A DNA stretch of 15,005 nt from an uncultured bacterium. Lineage in GTDB: Bacteria > Patescibacteriota > Minisyncoccia > Phycocordibacterales > UBA5272. Below the pieces are notes generated by a model. The model was given only the letters and a program-made list of their open reading frames with translations. It made no database searches and was not told the origin of the DNA. Location of the stretch: the NCBI GenBank assembly GCA_903834855.1, contig CAILKS010000051.1:1-15005 (forward strand). Direction: 5' to 3'. The translations under genes and the position numbers were made by a program. Positions 12,684 to 15,005 of this stretch are shown here, piece after piece. Each line of letters opens with the position of its first letter. The first letter of the stretch is position 1.

Positions 12684-13367
12684 ATGACACAAAAAAATAG
12701 CAACGCCATATCTGAAGATTTAATGAATACAGTAACTATTGATTTACATAGAGAACATTACCATTACCATCCAAAAAACTTAAGAGATAATATTGCAAAA
12801 GGTATTGTCCATCTTTCTTCATTATGTGCAACTGTATTATTCAAACACCGTTATGGACATCGTGCTATTGTTTTAGAAACTATTGCAGCAGTCCCTGGAA
12901 TGGTTGGAGCGCTCTTCCAACATCTAAAATCACTTCGTCTTATTCGTGATGACCAAGGATGGATAAAAATACTTCTTGATGAAGCCGAAAATGAACGTAT
13001 TCACCTTCTTGTATACAGCGAAATAAATAAGCCGACATGGTTTGAACGATTACTTATTATCATTGCACAAATAATATTCTTTATTGTTTACTTTTTTGTA
13101 TACCTTATTTCTCCTCGTACTGGTCATCGTGTTGTTGGATATTTTGAAGAAGAGGCAATACACAGCTATGAAAAATATTTAGCAAAAGTTAAAGAGGGGT
13201 TTTATGAAAATGTGGAAGCAACTACACTTGCAAAAACATATTGGGATCTCGCTCCAGATGCAAAATTAACAGATATCATTAATGCCACAATTAAGGATGA
13301 GATGCTTCATAGAGATGTAAATCATGAGTTTGCAGATGATAAAGTTGGAACTAATCTTTGGTGGTAG
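12684..13367 (+). CDS. aox: alternative oxidase (diiron ubiquinol oxidase family)
   Basis: 227 residues. Alternative oxidases are membrane-bound diiron enzymes that oxidise quinol and reduce oxygen to water without pumping protons. All diagnostic motifs are present: LETIAAVPGMVGALFQHLKSLR (Glu65), LLDEAENERIHLL (Glu104, His107), GYFEEEAIHSYEKYL (one of Glu155-157) and DEMLHRDVNHEFAD (Glu206, His209). These supply the four Glu and two His iron ligands. A strongly hydrophobic stretch (about 122-143) fits the membrane-binding helices. The protein matches the catalytic core and has only a short N-terminal extension, without the regulatory-Cys extension of plant enzymes. It is monocistronic, divergent from serS and convergent with an adenylyl cyclase. 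The quinol donor is not evident from this window. Confidence 0.93.
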   Translation: MTQKNSNAISEDLMNTVTIDLHREHYHYHPKNLRDNIAKGIVHLSSLCATVLFKHRYGHRAIVLETIAAVPGMVGALFQHLKSLRLIRDDQGWIKILLDEAENERIHLLVYSEINKPTWFERLLIIIAQIIFFIVYFFVYLISPRTGHRVVGYFEEEAIHSYEKYLAKVKEGFYENVEATTLAKTYWDLAPDAKLTDIINATIKDEMLHRDVNHEFADDKVGTNLWW

Positions 13368-13375
13368 CCAATAGA

Positions 13376-13395
13376 CGATAGAAAAAAGTCTATCG
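13376..13395. terminator. small hairpin after the alternative oxidase gene
   Basis: CGATAG (13376-13381) pairs with CTATCG (13390-13395) around an A-rich loop. An alternative stem, ATAGAC (13371-13376) with GTCTAT (13388-13393), competes with it. No T-run follows on the plus strand, so this is a weak terminator candidate. Confidence 0.35.
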
Positions 13396-13409
13396 AAATC
13401 TAAAATAAT

Positions 13410-13476
13410 AACTAATTACTAACTATTGTATCTCGTATTTAAACTACCAACTACAGACTACGAACTACCAACTATT
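13410..13476. repeat. heptad-periodic array E, direct orientation
   Basis: Left part: AACTAAT, TACTAAC at 13410-13423. Then TTGTATCT at 13426-13433 and a TCGTATTTAAAC stretch. Right part: five 7-bp units at 13442-13476 (AACTACC, AACTACA, GACTACG, AACTACC, AACTATT). Unlike the other elements, the units on both sides are in the same orientation and there is no central palindrome. It shares the 7-bp period and the TTGTATCT string with the elements at 3713 and 7096, and also lies at a convergent junction. Confidence 0.6.
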
Positions 13477-13478
13477 AA

Positions 13479-15005
13479 TCACTTCTCATCAAAGTGCCAA
13501 ACCCCATCCCACCCTTTTATTTCTTTTAAAGAAAGAATGCGCTCATACATTTTTAATGATGGAATATCTCCTTTATCAGCAAGAATTTTAAACAAATTTT
13601 TAGCAATATCAAACTTCCCTTGTTGGTAATTAGAGAAGGCAATGTCATAATCTTTTATTAATTCTATTTTTGAAATATCAAATCTTGTTACTTCATACAA
13701 TGTTGTCGCCTTACTCTTTCCTTTTACTGTAATCACATCCAATTTTCTCCACATAAACTTTTCATCATCAATTTTATTTCTCACCTCTTCAGTCACAAGT
13801 ATTTGAACACCATATTTTTTAGTTAGACTTTCCACACGTGATGCGATATTAACAGTATCACCCAATATCGTATAATTAACTCTTTCTTTTGAACCAACAT
13901 TTCCAACAATAACATTCCCAGCATGAAGACCAACACCTACAGCAAGAGATGTTTTATTTTCTTTATTAAAAAGTACAAGAGATTCTTGCATACGAAGTGC
14001 GGATTCTACAGCATGAAGCTGATGATCAGGAACATTAAGTGGCGCATTCCAAAATGCCATAATTGCATCTCCGATAAACTTATCAATTGTCCCCTTTTCT
14101 TCAAAAATCGCTGGTGTCATAGCACTAAAATAGTTATTTAATGTTGCTGTCAACTCTTCAGGAGATAATGACTCAGATAGTGTTGTAAATCCACGAAGAT
14201 CCGAAAAAAGTACAGTTACTTCTTTCTTTTCACCTTTAAAGTTAAGCGAGCTGGAAGTTTTCATTAATTCACTTAAAACATCTTTATGTACATATTTTGA
14301 AAATAAAGATTGCACATATTCCCCTTGCTTTTTTTCTCTGAGAAATCTAACAAGTGTCATATAGCCACCGGATAAAATAACTGAAAGCAATAACCATGGT
14401 GCTGGAATAATAATCTTATAAGAGAAAAATATATAAGATACCAAAAATACAGAAATAGTGGTAAGTAATATTGCAATAGTTTGAAATAATATTGTCTTTA
14501 AATAATTTAGCAAAATTAATGGAATACTCATGAAAATAATAATCATGAAAATAATTTCTACTATAGATAAAGTTCTATCACCTTCTTTATTCAAAAGTGA
14601 TGTAAACATACTTGCATGGACTTCTACACCTGGCATTTTTTCTCCAGAAATAGAAACAAAATGATCTTCTAGATCAAGAGAGGCTGATCCTATAAAAGCA
14701 ACCTTTCCTTTTAAATTTTTAACATCAATTTTATCAGACAGAACATCGACTAGTGAATAAGTAGTTATCTTTGTAGGATAACGAAAATATTTATATGATG
14801 AATCTTCACAACTACTACTTGTAACAAAGGTAATAATTCTAAAAGCTTGTTCTCCAAGACTAAAGAGACAATCATTACCCTGTTTAATTTTTGGCGAATA
14901 TCTCCTTACTTTTCCATCTAAATCTGGGTTAACATTTGAGGTTGCAGAAAAAATATTTGAATTTGAAGAAGTAGCAAGAAAACTAGGTAAATATTTTCCA
15001 TGATC
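13479..15005 (-). CDS. CHASE2-domain class III adenylyl cyclase (N-terminus beyond window)
   Basis: The frame is open without a stop to the window edge at 15005, giving 508 codons of a longer gene; a Met at 14636 is internal, not the start. Residues before that Met include VKNLKGKVAFIGSAS and DHFVS.SGEKMPGVEVHAS, the end of a CHASE2 sensor domain, which lies outside the membrane. Counting from that Met, three membrane helices follow at about 23-45, 50-73 and 78-96. A class III cyclase domain runs from about 138 to 316. Metal ligands Asp146 (FSDLRGF) and Asp190 (IGDAIMAF), substrate residues Lys186 and Thr256, and transition-state residues Asn263 and Arg267 are all present, so ATP-to-cAMP catalysis is expected. 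A short TPR-like tail (about 328-372) ends the protein. TGA is the stop codon. Confidence 0.92.
   Translation of the reverse strand, partial: DHGKYLPSFLATSSNSNIFSATSNVNPDLDGKVRRYSPKIKQGNDCLFSLGEQAFRIITFVTSSSCEDSSYKYFRYPTKITTYSLVDVLSDKIDVKNLKGKVAFIGSASLDLEDHFVSISGEKMPGVEVHASMFTSLLNKEGDRTLSIVEIIFMIIIFMSIPLILLNYLKTILFQTIAILLTTISVFLVSYIFFSYKIIIPAPWLLLSVILSGGYMTLVRFLREKKQGEYVQSLFSKYVHKDVLSELMKTSSSLNFKGEKKEVTVLFSDLRGFTTLSESLSPEELTATLNNYFSAMTPAIFEEKGTIDKFIGDAIMAFWNAPLNVPDHQLHAVESALRMQESLVLFNKENKTSLAVGVGLHAGNVIVGNVGSKERVNYTILGDTVNIASRVESLTKKYGVQILVTEEVRNKIDDEKFMWRKLDVITVKGKSKATTLYEVTRFDISKIELIKDYDIAFSNYQQGKFDIAKNLFKILADKGDIPSLKMYERILSLKEIKGWDGVWHFDEK

Noticed and set aside
14634..14636. The Met at 14636 as the start of the cyclase
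   Set aside because: The frame continues upstream without a stop to the window edge and encodes typical CHASE2 sequence, so this Met is internal.

Overview
The window reads as a chromosomal piece of an AT-rich, small-genome bacterium, most likely a member of the Candidate Phyla Radiation (Patescibacteria, Parcubacteria/Paceibacteria side). The grounds are gene style and context: compact genes, very low GC, a minimal DnaX, an AI-2E/PerM-type permease, a Parcubacteria-style dihydrouridine synthase, a cytochrome b5-like protein next to a small four-helix membrane protein, and many short one-helix proteins of unknown function. The standard bacterial code fits: TAA, TAG and one TGA act as stops. 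I saw no rRNA, tRNA, CRISPR array or transposase. The lineage call is inference from gene content.

Layout. 66-3712 (+): a PerM-type permease, two small membrane-anchored unknowns, a transglutaminase-like protein and a membrane-anchored matrixin-type zinc protease. 3830-4909 (-): a seven-helix protein with a C-terminal DUF2914-like domain. 4974-7089 (+): a TetA-like MFS exporter, then a membrane-anchored cytochrome b5-like protein and a four-helix membrane protein. 7219-8686 (-): dnaX followed by a DUF5680-like gene. 8780-9226 (-): a compositionally distinct orphan with its own ribosome binding site and terminator. 9355-12622 (-): serS, an FtsQ/DivIB-like gene and a dihydrouridine synthase, apparently one transcription unit. 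12684-13367 (+): an alternative oxidase with all diiron ligands. 13479-15005 (-): a CHASE2-adenylyl cyclase whose N-terminus lies beyond the window.

How the genes relate. Housekeeping genes (serS, ftsQ-like, dus, dnaX) sit among envelope and redox accessory genes. The alternative oxidase and the b5/four-helix pair together suggest an electron path that consumes oxygen without conserving energy, in a lineage that usually lacks a full respiratory chain. The cyclase has the catalytic residues for making cAMP and carries the Lys/Thr substrate pair of class IIIb enzymes.

The most unusual feature lies between the genes. Five gaps (about 1943-2031, 2641-2777, 3713-3826, 7096-7215, 13410-13476) contain degenerate arrays with a strict 7-bp period. 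In four of them the arrays form mirror-image arms. Two of these enclose a perfect palindrome of identical geometry (21-bp stem, 3-nt loop) but unrelated sequence, followed by the shared string TTTGTATCTTCT. All three convergent gene junctions carry such an array. This looks like a dispersed family of elements defined by architecture rather than by a conserved core. A second pattern is a set of extended -10 promoters placed 6-7 nt before start codons, which implies frequent leaderless transcription.
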